6,672 bases of DNA from NCBI GenBank assembly GCA_027023915.1, contig JALVUB010000192.1, positions 1-6,672 on the forward strand, given 5' to 3'. This document shows, piece by piece, positions 1 to 5,765 of the stretch. Every line of letters begins with the position of its first letter. Position 1 is the stretch's first letter. The notes beneath the pieces are model-generated. The model had not been told where the DNA came from. It ran no database searches and saw only the letters and a list, made by a program, of their open reading frames with translations. Source of the DNA: Sedimenticola sp. (GTDB lineage Bacteria > Pseudomonadota > Gammaproteobacteria > Chromatiales > Chromatiaceae). Made by a program: the position numbers and the translations under genes.

Positions 1-2353
1 GGGGGGGCGGGGAGGTATCCAGCAGCAGCGCGCGCAGCAGCTTTTCCAGCCGGGCCTCGTCGATGGGCTTGATGAGATAGCCGTCGAAACCACTGGCTTC
101 CAGTTGCTGGCGGGTTTTCCACATGGCGTCGGCGGTCATGGCCACCAGTGGCGGGGTCCGTTCCAAAGCCAGTTTGGAAATCGCCTCGGCGGCGGCAAAG
201 CCGTCCATCTCCGGCATGTGGATGTCGAGCAGCACAAGATCCGGCCGCCTGCGCCTGACCGCTTCCACTGCCTGACGCCCGTCCTCCGCCAGGGTGATCC
301 GCGCGCCTTTTTCCCGCAGCAGGATCTCCAGCAATTGGCGGTTCACCGGGTTGTCATCGGCCACCAGAATCTGTTTTCCATCCAGCCAGTGTCCATGACG
401 GGTGCTGGCGATGGAAGTTACCGTGGCGCTTTCCTTGCCGAAAAGCCCGGCCAGGGCCTGTTCCAGCAGGGGGGCGCGAACCGGCTTGGCGAGGCAACGC
501 CGGGCGCCCCACTGTTGCAGGCGCCTTGCCAGCGCCTGGTCAGAGCTGGAAAGAAGCGCCAGTATGGGAGGCGTGCGGCTCTTCAAGCGTTGCAAGAGGA
601 TCTTTGGCGTCTGCTTGTCGGCGAGCTGTTCCGCGCCAAGGCAGAGTATCAGGGCATCAAAACCGGCCTGAGCTTTTTCTTCCAGTGCTTGGATGGATTC
701 CACCTGGGTTACCACCAGGCCCAGGCGCTCCAGAACCCCGACAAGTGCCCGGCGGGAGATGGGGTGGGGTTCCAGCAGCAGTATCTGGTGGCCCGACAGA
801 GGGAACGCGCGAACGGGTTGGTCCGCTTCAGCCGTGGTTTTCAGACGCAGACGGCAGACAAAGGTACTGCCGCTGCCTGGATGGCTGCTTACCTCGATTC
901 CACCTTCCATCATCTCGGCCAGGCGCTTGCAGATGCTCAACCCCAGGCCGGTGCCGCCTGCCGTTGCGGGGCGGGTCAGTCGTCCCTGGGCGAAGGTCTC
1001 GAAAATCTGTTCCTGCTCCTCTTCGGGAATGCCCACGCCGCTGTCGCTGACGCTCATGGCCAGCTCAACTTTCTCTTCCAGCTCATCCTCTATCATCAGC
1101 CGCACCACCACCTCGCCCTTTTCGGTGAATTTGATGGCGTTGTTCACCAGATTGGTGAGGATCTGGGCGATGCGGGTGCGGTCGCCCACCAGCCTGTCCG
1201 GCACATCGTCATAGACGAAAGAGACCAGCTCCAGCCCTTTCTGATGGGCCATCGGCGCCAGCAGCGACAAGGTCTCCTCCACGCAGTGGCGCAAGGAGAA
1301 GGGGCGCTGCTCCAGATTGAGCCGGCCCGCCTCCAACTTGGAGAGATCCAGGATGTCATTGATGATGGTGAGCAGATTGCCGGCGGAGGATTCGATGGTG
1401 GAGAGATACTCGAGCTGGGTGGTGTCGAGAGGCGTTTTGCGCAGCAGGTTGGTGAAGCCGAGGATGCCGTTCATGGGGGTGCGGATCTCGTGGCTCATGC
1501 TTGCCAGAAACTCCGATTTCACCCGGTTGGCCTGGAGCGCGCGGCGCCGGGCCAGGTCCAGCTCGGCGTTCATGATCTCCAGGGCTTCCATGCTCTCTTG
1601 CAGCTCCCGGGTGGCCTGATCCACCTGGGCTTGCAGGTTTTCCGCCGAGGCGGCGATCTCTTCGGCCATCTCGTTGAAAGCCCGTTGCAGCTCGCCCACC
1701 TCGCCGCGCGCGGTGACGGGCACCCGGGTCTCCAGGTGGCCGCCGCGAAGCTGCCGGGCGGCCTCGGTGAGCCGCTCCAGGGGCAGGGCGATGCGGCGGC
1801 TGAGGACGATGGAGAAGAAGGCCACCAGCAGCAGCCCGCCGGCGGCCAGCAGCAACGTGTTCTGTATCGTTTCGCGTCGTTCCCGCAACAGGCGGGTCGG
1901 GTCTTGCCACAAGGTGACCTTGCCCAGATGGATCTGGCCGTTTTCGTCCAGCGTTATCGGCTGCTGCGCCATGTAGCGGTACAGGTGTCGCAGATCGTAG
2001 GCGGGTACGATTTCGTGTTGGAACTGGGTGGGCACCTCTCTTACCAGCGGTGCCGGTTTGCCCAGCTCCAACAGCACCAGGCCGTTGGAGTCGGTGAAAC
2101 GAACCCCGCTGATGTCGGGGCTGCTTTGCAGGGTCTTGCGCGCCAGCATCTCCAACACATCCCTGCGATTGCCGAGAATGGCGTTCACCGAGGCGTTGGC
2201 AAGCTGCAAGGCCACCCCCTGGCCCCGTTCCACGAAGCGCGACAGCAGGTCTCCGGAACGTACGGAAAGCAGATAAAAAGAGAGCACCGCAAGCACCAGG
2301 GTGCTCGGCACCAGGGTAATCAGGAGGATCTTCAGACGGATCTTGTGCACCAT
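1..2353 (-). CDS. barA: BarA/GacS-type hybrid sensor histidine kinase (3' end outside window)
   Basis: This is an inner-membrane tripartite sensor kinase. In this family it drives phosphorelay to a UvrY/GacA regulator controlling Csr/Rsm small RNAs. Reading the minus strand from ATG at 2353 gives 784 uninterrupted codons to the window edge. Seen: membrane segment at about residues 9-30, a periplasmic region of about 135 residues, a second membrane segment at about 166-185, HAMP at about 186-240, a helical linker, HisKA with phosphoacceptor His288 in SHEIRTPMNG, N box (NLVNNAIKFT, 401-410), G1 (DSGVGIP) and G2 (GGTGLGLS). A receiver-like domain (about 522-635) has Cys571 at the phosphoacceptor position and lacks the acidic pair. 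A canonical receiver (about 661-775) has DD 666-667, Asp710 and Lys762. BarA proteins end in an Hpt domain, which would lie beyond position 1. Divergence from cysM-rlmD matches barA/gacS neighbourhoods in gammaproteobacteria. The start is the first Met before the membrane helix but has no clear Shine-Dalgarno. The family call is strong; orthology to BarA itself is inferred. Confidence 0.93.
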   Translation of the reverse strand, partial: MVHKIRLKILLITLVPSTLVLAVLSFYLLSVRSGDLLSRFVERGQGVALQLANASVNAILGNRRDVLEMLARKTLQSSPDISGVRFTDSNGLVLLELGKPAPLVREVPTQFQHEIVPAYDLRHLYRYMAQQPITLDENGQIHLGKVTLWQDPTRLLRERRETIQNTLLLAAGGLLLVAFFSIVLSRRIALPLERLTEAARQLRGGHLETRVPVTARGEVGELQRAFNEMAEEIAASAENLQAQVDQATRELQESMEALEIMNAELDLARRRALQANRVKSEFLASMSHEIRTPMNGILGFTNLLRKTPLDTTQLEYLSTIESSAGNLLTIINDILDLSKLEAGRLNLEQRPFSLRHCVEETLSLLAPMAHQKGLELVSFVYDDVPDRLVGDRTRIAQILTNLVNNAIKFTEKGEVVVRLMIEDELEEKVELAMSVSDSGVGIPEEEQEQIFETFAQGRLTRPATAGGTGLGLSICKRLAEMMEGGIEVSSHPGSGSTFVCRLRLKTTAEADQPVRAFPLSGHQILLLEPHPISRRALVGVLERLGLVVTQVESIQALEEKAQAGFDALILCLGAEQLADKQTPKILLQRLKSRTPPILALLSSSDQALARRLQQWGARRCLAKPVRAPLLEQALAGLFGKESATVTSIASTRHGHWLDGKQILVADDNPVNRQLLEILLREKGARITLAEDGRQAVEAVRRRRPDLVLLDIHMPEMDGFAAAEAISKLALERTPPLVAMTADAMWKTRQQLEASGFDGYLIKPIDEARLEKLLRALLLDTSPPP

Positions 2354-2372
2354 CCAAGCGTAACAGGAAAAG

Positions 2373-2399
2373 GGAAGGTCTGAAAAATTCAGACCTTCC
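2373..2399. repeat. Inverted repeat 1, 12-bp perfect stem, 3-nt loop
   Basis: The arms GGAAGGTCTGAA (2373-2384) and TTCAGACCTTCC (2388-2399) are perfectly complementary around AAA. Read on the minus strand, the hairpin is followed by CTTTT (2372-2368) and then, 15 nt on, by the barA start. It could therefore act as a weak intrinsic terminator or attenuator, or hide a ribosome site in the barA leader. The T-run is short, so termination is only a possibility. Confidence 0.85.
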
Positions 2400-2400
2400 T

Positions 2401-2420
2401 CCGGCACATGGATGTGCCGG
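2401..2420. repeat. Inverted repeat 2, 9-bp arms
   Basis: The arms CCGGCACAT (2401-2409) and ATGTGCCGG (2412-2420) flank GG. As RNA this would be about a 7-bp stem with a 6-nt loop. It begins one base after inverted repeat 1 ends and stops exactly where inverted repeat 3 begins. Confidence 0.85.
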
Positions 2421-2451
2421 CAAAATCAATGGCTTGGGGCCATTGATTTTG
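2421..2451. repeat. Inverted repeat 3, 13-bp perfect stem, 5-nt loop
   Basis: The arms CAAAATCAATGGC (2421-2433) and GCCATTGATTTTG (2439-2451) pair perfectly around TTGGG. This is the longest perfect stem in the cluster. It lies directly against inverted repeat 2. The T-rich part is inside the right arm rather than after it, so it does not look like a standard terminator on the plus strand. Confidence 0.87.
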
Positions 2452-2457
2452 GAGCAA

Positions 2458-2478
2458 GCCGCAAACCGCGTTTGCCGC
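2458..2478. repeat. Inverted repeat 4, 6-bp core stem
   Basis: GCAAAC (2461-2466) and GTTTGC (2470-2475) pair around CGC. After one C/C mismatch two more pairs can form (GC at 2458-2459 with GC at 2477-2478). It is weaker than the others but falls in the same end-to-end series. Confidence 0.6.
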
Positions 2479-2483
2479 GCGGC

Positions 2484-2523
2484 GAACTCTGATAAAGCCA
2501 TGGAAGGCTTTTATCAGAACTTC
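2484..2523. repeat. Inverted repeat 5, imperfect stem with bulge
   Basis: CTGATAAAGCC (2489-2499) pairs with GGCTTTTATCAG (2506-2517), with one unpaired base, around ATGGAA. The flanking GAA (2484-2486) and TTC (2521-2523) extend the stem imperfectly. Its outer right arm contributes the right terminal inverted repeat of the whole element. Confidence 0.75.
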
Positions 2524-2567
2524 CAAAGAGTTGTTACTGTAAGGGCGGTCCCGCAGCGGATAGAATG

Positions 2568-2579
2568 GCTTCATGAAGC
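2568..2579. repeat. 12-bp perfect palindrome over the cysM start codon
   Basis: GCTTCATGAAGC equals its own reverse complement and centres on the cysM ATG at 2573. It may be incidental. It could serve as a dimeric protein site or a small hairpin restricting initiation. It is separate in sequence from the upstream palindromes. Confidence 0.5.
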
Positions 2580-3475
2580 AGATAAAACGACTTGAAGAGA
2601 CAGTGGGCAACACCCCGCTGGTGGAGCTCCAGCGACTGCCGGGGCGGACATCAAACCGCCTGCTTGTGAAGCTGGAGGGCAACAACCCCGCCGGCTCGGT
2701 GAAGGACCGGGCGGCCCTGAGCATGATCCGCGAGGCTGAAAGGCGGGGCGAGATCCGGCCGGGCGACACCCTGGTGGAGGCCACCAGCGGCAACACCGGC
2801 ATCGCCCTGGCCATGGTGGCGGCCATGCGCGGCTACCGCATGAAGCTCATCATGCCCGACAACATGACCATCGAGCGCCAGGCCGCCATGGCTGCCTACG
2901 GCGCGGAGTTGATCCTGGTGCCGGAGGCCGATGGCATGGAGGGGGCGCGTGATCTTGGACTGGCCATGGCCGGGCGCGGGGAAGGGTATCTGCTCAACCA
3001 GTTCGACAATCCCGACAACCCCCTGGCCCACTACCGTGGCACAGGGCCGGAGATCTGGCGCGACACCGGTGGCGCCGTCACCCATTTCATCAGCGCCATG
3101 GGCACCACCGGCACCATCATGGGCACCGGCCGCTTTCTCAAGGAGCAGAATCGGGAGGTCCAGGTGGTGGGCGTGCAGCCGGCGGAAGGGGCGCAGATTC
3201 CCGGCATCCGTCGCTGGCCCAGGGAGTACCTGCCGGCCATCTTCGAGCCGAAACTGGTGGACAGGGAAATGGATGTCTCCCAGGAAGAGGCGGAGGAGAC
3301 CGCCCGCCAGCTCGCTTCCCAGGAAGGAATCTTCTGCGGCATCTCCTCCGGCGGCGCCGTGGCGGCCATGTTGGCGTTGTCGCGCGAGCTGGAAGACGCG
3401 GTGCTGGTGGCCATCGTCTGCGACCGGGGGGATCGTTACCTCTCCACCGGCGTGTTCGATCCCCGACCGCGCTGA
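2573..3475 (+). CDS. cysM: Cysteine synthase B (O-acetylserine sulfhydrylase, CysM type)
   Basis: This cytoplasmic PLP enzyme makes L-cysteine from O-acetylserine and sulfide. CysM-type enzymes can also use thiosulfate to give S-sulfocysteine. The 300-residue product is close to the usual CysM length. Seen: NTPLVEL near the N terminus, Lys44 in PAGSVKDR as the PLP Schiff-base lysine, the substrate loop TSGNT (71-75), the phosphate-binding glycine-rich loop GTTGT (177-181), and GISSGG (256-261). The short C-terminal half and the EGIFCGISSGG context favour CysM over CysK. The start at 2573 is preceded by only a weak purine stretch. An ATG eight bases upstream is in another frame and reaches a stop after three codons, overlapping this start. 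It is the first gene of the plus-strand series and overlaps rlmD by one base. Confidence 0.95.
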   Translation: MKQIKRLEETVGNTPLVELQRLPGRTSNRLLVKLEGNNPAGSVKDRAALSMIREAERRGEIRPGDTLVEATSGNTGIALAMVAAMRGYRMKLIMPDNMTIERQAAMAAYGAELILVPEADGMEGARDLGLAMAGRGEGYLLNQFDNPDNPLAHYRGTGPEIWRDTGGAVTHFISAMGTTGTIMGTGRFLKEQNREVQVVGVQPAEGAQIPGIRRWPREYLPAIFEPKLVDREMDVSQEEAEETARQLASQEGIFCGISSGGAVAAMLALSRELEDAVLVAIVCDRGDRYLSTGVFDPRPR

Positions 3476-3477
3476 TG
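3473..3477 (+). promoter_or_regulatory. TGATG stop/start junction coupling cysM and rlmD
   Basis: The cysM stop TGA (3473-3475) shares its last A with the rlmD start ATG (3475-3477). The preceding bases are C-rich without a Shine-Dalgarno, so rlmD translation most likely depends on termination-reinitiation by ribosomes finishing cysM. Confidence 0.75.
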
Positions 3478-4803
3478 GCCAGGCGGCGACGCAGGCAACG
3501 GCTTCCCCAGGAGCCGGTTGAGGCCACCGTGGAGAGTCTCTCTCACGACGGTCGCGGCGTGGCGCGGGTGGAGGGCAAGGCCACCTTCATCCATGGCGCC
3601 CTGCCGGGCGAGCGGGTGCTGTTCCGCTACACTGCCCGCCGCCGCAACCGGGACGAGGGCGAGGTGGTGGAGGTGCCGCAACCCAGCCCCAACCGGGTGA
3701 CGCCGAAATGCCCTCATTTTGGTCTTTGTGGCGGCTGCTCACTGCAACATCTCGATCCCACGGCCCAGATCGAGACCAAGCAGCAGACCCTTCTCGACGC
3801 CTTCACCCGCCTGGGCGGCGTGATGCCGGAACAGATTCTGCCACCGCTTTTGAACGAAACCCCCTGGGGCTACCGCCGCAAGGCGCGCCTGGGAGTGAAG
3901 CGGGTACCGAAAAAGGGCAGGGTGCTGGTGGGTTTCCGCGAGCGGGGCAGTAACTACATCGCCGAGCTGGAGCGGTGCGAGGTGCTCCATCCCCGGGTGG
4001 GCCATGCCCTGATGGATCTCTCGGCGCTCATCGGCACCCTTTCCATCCCCCACCGCATCGCCCAGATCGAGATGGCCATGGACGACGAGCGGTGCGTGCT
4101 CATCCTGCGCAATCTCGACCCCCTCACGGAGGAGGACCGCGAGAAGCTGCGCCGTTTCGGCCGGGAGCACGGCTTCATCTTCTACCTCCAGCCGGGCGGG
4201 CCGGAGACGGTGGCGCCGCTGGAGCAGACCGCCGACCTTCACTATTTGTTGCCGGAATTCGGCCTCAATCTCCATTTCGAGCCCGGCGACTTCACCCAGG
4301 TGAACAGCGAAATCAACCGCCAAATGGTGTCGCGCGCCATGGCGCTGCTCCAGCCGGAAAGAAGCGAGCGGGTGCTGGATCTCTTCTGCGGGGTGGGCAA
4401 CTTCACCCTGCCGCTGGCCACTCTTGCTGGCGAGGTGACCGGGGTTGAAGGCGATACCGGATTGGTGGCGCGGGCGCGCGCAAACGCGGAGCGCAACGGC
4501 CTGAAGAACGTCCACTTTCATGTTGCCAACCTCTACGAATCTCTGGAAGGGGAGCCCTGGCTGAAGGAGCGGTTCCAGAAGGCGCTGCTCGATCCGCCCC
4601 GCAGCGGAGCCCTGGAGGTGCTGGAATGGCTGCCGCGCCTGGGCGTGGAGCGCATCGTCTATGTCTCATGTTACCCCGGCACCCTGGCGCGCGACGCCGG
4701 CGAGCTGGTCCGGCGCCACGGCTACCGGCTGGTGTCGGCCGGGGTGATGGACATGTTTCCGCATACGGCACACGTGGAATCCATTGCTCTTTTTGAAAAG
4801 TGA
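3475..4803 (+). CDS. rlmD: 23S rRNA (uracil-1939 C5)-methyltransferase RlmD
   Basis: This SAM-dependent enzyme methylates C5 of U1939 in 23S rRNA (formerly RumA). The 442-residue product matches the family length. Seen: a basic N terminus (ARRRRRQR), a TRAM RNA-binding domain at about residues 14-67, four iron-sulfur cysteines (Cys79, Cys85 and Cys88 in CPHFGLCGGC, and Cys168), SAM-binding DLFCGVGNFTLP (302-313), DPPRSG (373-378), catalytic Cys399 in VSCYPGTLARD, and Glu435 in HVES as the general base. The Fe-S set favours RlmD over cluster-free relatives. RlmC is the main alternative; the barA/cysM neighbourhood and TRAM domain support RlmD. It starts inside the cysM stop codon, and the next gene begins 6 bp after its stop. 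Confidence 0.95.
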   Translation: MARRRRRQRLPQEPVEATVESLSHDGRGVARVEGKATFIHGALPGERVLFRYTARRRNRDEGEVVEVPQPSPNRVTPKCPHFGLCGGCSLQHLDPTAQIETKQQTLLDAFTRLGGVMPEQILPPLLNETPWGYRRKARLGVKRVPKKGRVLVGFRERGSNYIAELERCEVLHPRVGHALMDLSALIGTLSIPHRIAQIEMAMDDERCVLILRNLDPLTEEDREKLRRFGREHGFIFYLQPGGPETVAPLEQTADLHYLLPEFGLNLHFEPGDFTQVNSEINRQMVSRAMALLQPERSERVLDLFCGVGNFTLPLATLAGEVTGVEGDTGLVARARANAERNGLKNVHFHVANLYESLEGEPWLKERFQKALLDPPRSGALEVLEWLPRLGVERIVYVSCYPGTLARDAGELVRRHGYRLVSAGVMDMFPHTAHVESIALFEK

Positions 4804-4809
4804 GCTGAC

Positions 4810-5289
4810 ATGGCCATAGAGATCGAAAGAAAGTTCCTCCTCGCCTCCGATGCCTGGCGCGCCCGGGTGGAGCGTTCCATGGAGATGAAGCAGGGCTATC
4901 TCAGCCGGGACGCGCAGTCGTCGGTGCGGGTGCGGGTCTGCGAGGGGCGGGCCTGGCTGGGAATCAAGAGCACCAGGGACGGCATTCACCGGCTGGAGTA
5001 CGAGTACGAGATTCCGCTGGACGAGGCGGAGGAGATGCTGCGGCTGGTGGCCCACCGGCCGGTGATCCACAAAACCCGCCACATCGTCCCTCACGGCGGT
5101 CACCGCTGGGAGATCGACGAGTTCCATGGCGACAATGCCGGCCTGGTGGTGGCCGAGGTGGAACTGGGCCACCAGGACGAGGTGTTCGAGCGGCCCGAGT
5201 GGCTGGGCAGGGAGGTCTCCACCGACGCCCGCTATTACAACAGCAACCTGGCCAAGGTGCCCTGGAGCACATGGAAGGACGAGACCTGA
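4810..5289 (+). CDS. CYTH-domain triphosphate tunnel metalloenzyme
   Basis: The 159-residue protein is essentially one CYTH domain, the eight-stranded tunnel fold that binds triphosphates with divalent metal. Seen: the N-terminal ExExK signature (Glu4, Glu6, Lys8 in EIERKFL), alternating tunnel basics Arg40, Arg42 and Lys53, acidic EYEYE (63-67), Lys88/Arg90, Glu101/Asp103 in EIDEF, Glu116/Glu118 in EVEL, and the C-terminal RYYNSNLA. Small bacterial members of this type (the Nitrosomonas europaea and Clostridium thermocellum TTM proteins) are mainly tripolyphosphatases. Adenylate cyclase or thiamine-triphosphatase activity is possible but less likely at this length and without other domains. 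GTGAG (4800-4804) may serve as a weak ribosome site. Its 3' end overlaps the next gene. The physiological substrate is unknown. Confidence 0.9.
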   Translation: MAIEIERKFLLASDAWRARVERSMEMKQGYLSRDAQSSVRVRVCEGRAWLGIKSTRDGIHRLEYEYEIPLDEAEEMLRLVAHRPVIHKTRHIVPHGGHRWEIDEFHGDNAGLVVAEVELGHQDEVFERPEWLGREVSTDARYYNSNLAKVPWSTWKDET

Positions 5290-5762
5290 GGATCGAAGTG
5301 TTCTTGGGCCGCCAGATTTTGCAGCTCTGGCGGGGCGGGCTGCTGCTGGACTCATGGCCCGTTTCCACCGCCCTCAATGGCCCGGGGGAGCTGCGGGATA
5401 CAGGCTGCACCCCCAGGGGGCTTCATCATGTGCGGCTGCGCATAGGCGAGGGGTGCCCGCGATACACAGTGTTCGAGGGGCGTCGTCCAACGGGAGAGAT
5501 ATGGACGCCTGAACTGGGAAGGCAATACCCGGGGCGCGACTGGATACTCACCCGCATTCTCTGGCTCACCGGCGACGAGCCGGGCTTCAATCGGGGCGGC
5601 GACTGCGATACCCTGCGGCGCTACATCTACATCCACGGCACGGCAGAGGAAGGGGTCATCGGCAAGCCGGTTTCACATGGATGTATTAGAATGAAAAACA
5701 AAGATATAGAAGACCTTTTTAATCTTGTTTATAACGGAACGCCAGTCCATGTTCAGGAGTGA
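5271..5762 (+). CDS. YkuD-domain protein without signal peptide; probable cytoplasmic L,D-carboxypeptidase (ElsL-like)
   Basis: The 163-residue product is a lone YkuD catalytic domain. Seen: His122 in IHGT, then SHGCIRM with His136, catalytic Cys138 and Arg140, and the conserved GCTPRG (45-50) and RDWILTRILW (89-98). There is no signal peptide, lipobox, transmembrane segment, LysM or peptidoglycan-binding domain: the N terminus MEGRDLRIEVFLGRQ leads directly into the first strand. Periplasmic L,D-transpeptidases need export. Signal-less YkuD proteins such as Acinetobacter ElsL are cytoplasmic L,D-carboxypeptidases that trim recycled tetrapeptides, and nagZ next door fits this. The start at 5271 (19-bp overlap with the CYTH gene) is preferred over the in-frame ATG at 5199, whose extra residues resemble frame shadow. 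AAGGTG at 5254-5259 is a possible ribosome site. The last 30 codons are unusually AT-rich. The fold call is secure; carboxypeptidase activity is inferred. Confidence 0.88.
   Translation: MEGRDLRIEVFLGRQILQLWRGGLLLDSWPVSTALNGPGELRDTGCTPRGLHHVRLRIGEGCPRYTVFEGRRPTGEIWTPELGRQYPGRDWILTRILWLTGDEPGFNRGGDCDTLRRYIYIHGTAEEGVIGKPVSHGCIRMKNKDIEDLFNLVYNGTPVHVQE
5671..5750 (+). other. AT-rich segment at the 3' end of the YkuD gene
   Basis: G+C falls to 30 of 90 bases at 5671-5760, and to 11 of 50 in its core at 5681-5730. The preceding 90 bases have 60 of 90. Codons such as AGA, ATA, TTT, AAT and AAA replace the GC-rich synonyms used elsewhere. The reading frame and the family motif around Cys138 are intact. 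TATAAC at 5730-5735 could be a -10 element for nagZ, but no good -35 partner is visible. Confidence 0.75.
5755..5759 (+). promoter_or_regulatory. Strong Shine-Dalgarno for nagZ
   Basis: AGGAG lies in the last codons of the YkuD gene with 6 nt to the nagZ ATG at 5766. It is the best ribosome-binding site in this gene series and settles the nagZ start. Confidence 0.8.
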
Positions 5763-5765
5763 GTC

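Larger units (their letters stand above)
2373..2524. mobile_element. Candidate MITE/REP-like palindromic element
   Basis: The segment starts with GGAAGGTCTGA (2373-2383) and ends with TCAGAACTTCC (2514-2524). These are inverted copies matching at 10 of 11 positions, with weaker similarity continuing inward. AAAG occurs immediately outside both ends (2369-2372 and 2525-2528), as expected of a 4-bp target duplication, although 4 bp can match by chance. Inside are five inverted repeats arranged almost end to end. The TCAGA-CTTCC motif recurs four times in alternating orientation (2373, 2388, a degraded copy at about 2484, and 2513). No transposase is encoded, so any movement would need one in trans. 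Alternatives are a REP/BIME-type repeat or a structured regulatory leader. Whether it is dispersed in the genome cannot be seen here. Confidence 0.5.
2354..2572. other. Divergent barA-cysM intergenic region
   Basis: These 219 bp separate the two start codons. About 152 bp (2373-2524) are a palindromic element, leaving 19 bp beside barA and 48 bp beside cysM. I see no convincing sigma-70 promoter. TTGTTA at 2531 and TAGAAT at 2561 are 24 bp apart, which is too far. TTATCA at 2511 with TACTGT at 2535 is a poor match. The barA promoter, if local, must therefore lie within or across the palindromic element. Confidence 0.8.

Noticed and set aside
1..12. G-rich run at the left edge
   Set aside because: On the minus strand it simply encodes a proline-rich linker after the kinase's receiver domain (SPPP); there is no reason to treat it as a separate element.
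104..2383. A 759-codon open frame on the plus strand, opposite barA
   Set aside because: Its product is rich in His, Gln and Gly with no recognisable domain, as expected from the reverse strand of a GC-rich gene. The minus strand carries a full motif-perfect histidine kinase over the same bases.
2421..2451. Inverted repeat 3 as a CRISPR repeat or intrinsic terminator
   Set aside because: It occurs once with no regularly spaced copies, so it is not a CRISPR. It also lacks a T-run after the stem on the plus strand, so it is not a standard terminator.
2531..2566. TTGTTA and TAGAAT as a sigma-70 promoter for cysM
   Set aside because: The spacing between the hexamers is 24 bp, far from the usual 16-18 bp.
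2389..2826. A 145-codon minus-strand frame spanning cysM and the palindromic region
   Set aside because: It is antisense to the conserved cysM active-site region and ends in the palindromes. It shows no independent coding evidence.
3739..4521. A 260-codon open frame on the minus strand, opposite rlmD
   Set aside because: It has the His/Gly/Ala-rich composition of a shadow frame, and rlmD motifs span the region on the plus strand.
5199..5270. Longer 187-residue form of the YkuD protein starting at 5199
   Set aside because: The added residues overlap the conserved CYTH C terminus by 91 bp and look like frame shadow. They also do not form a signal peptide. The ATG at 5271 gives the normal domain boundary.
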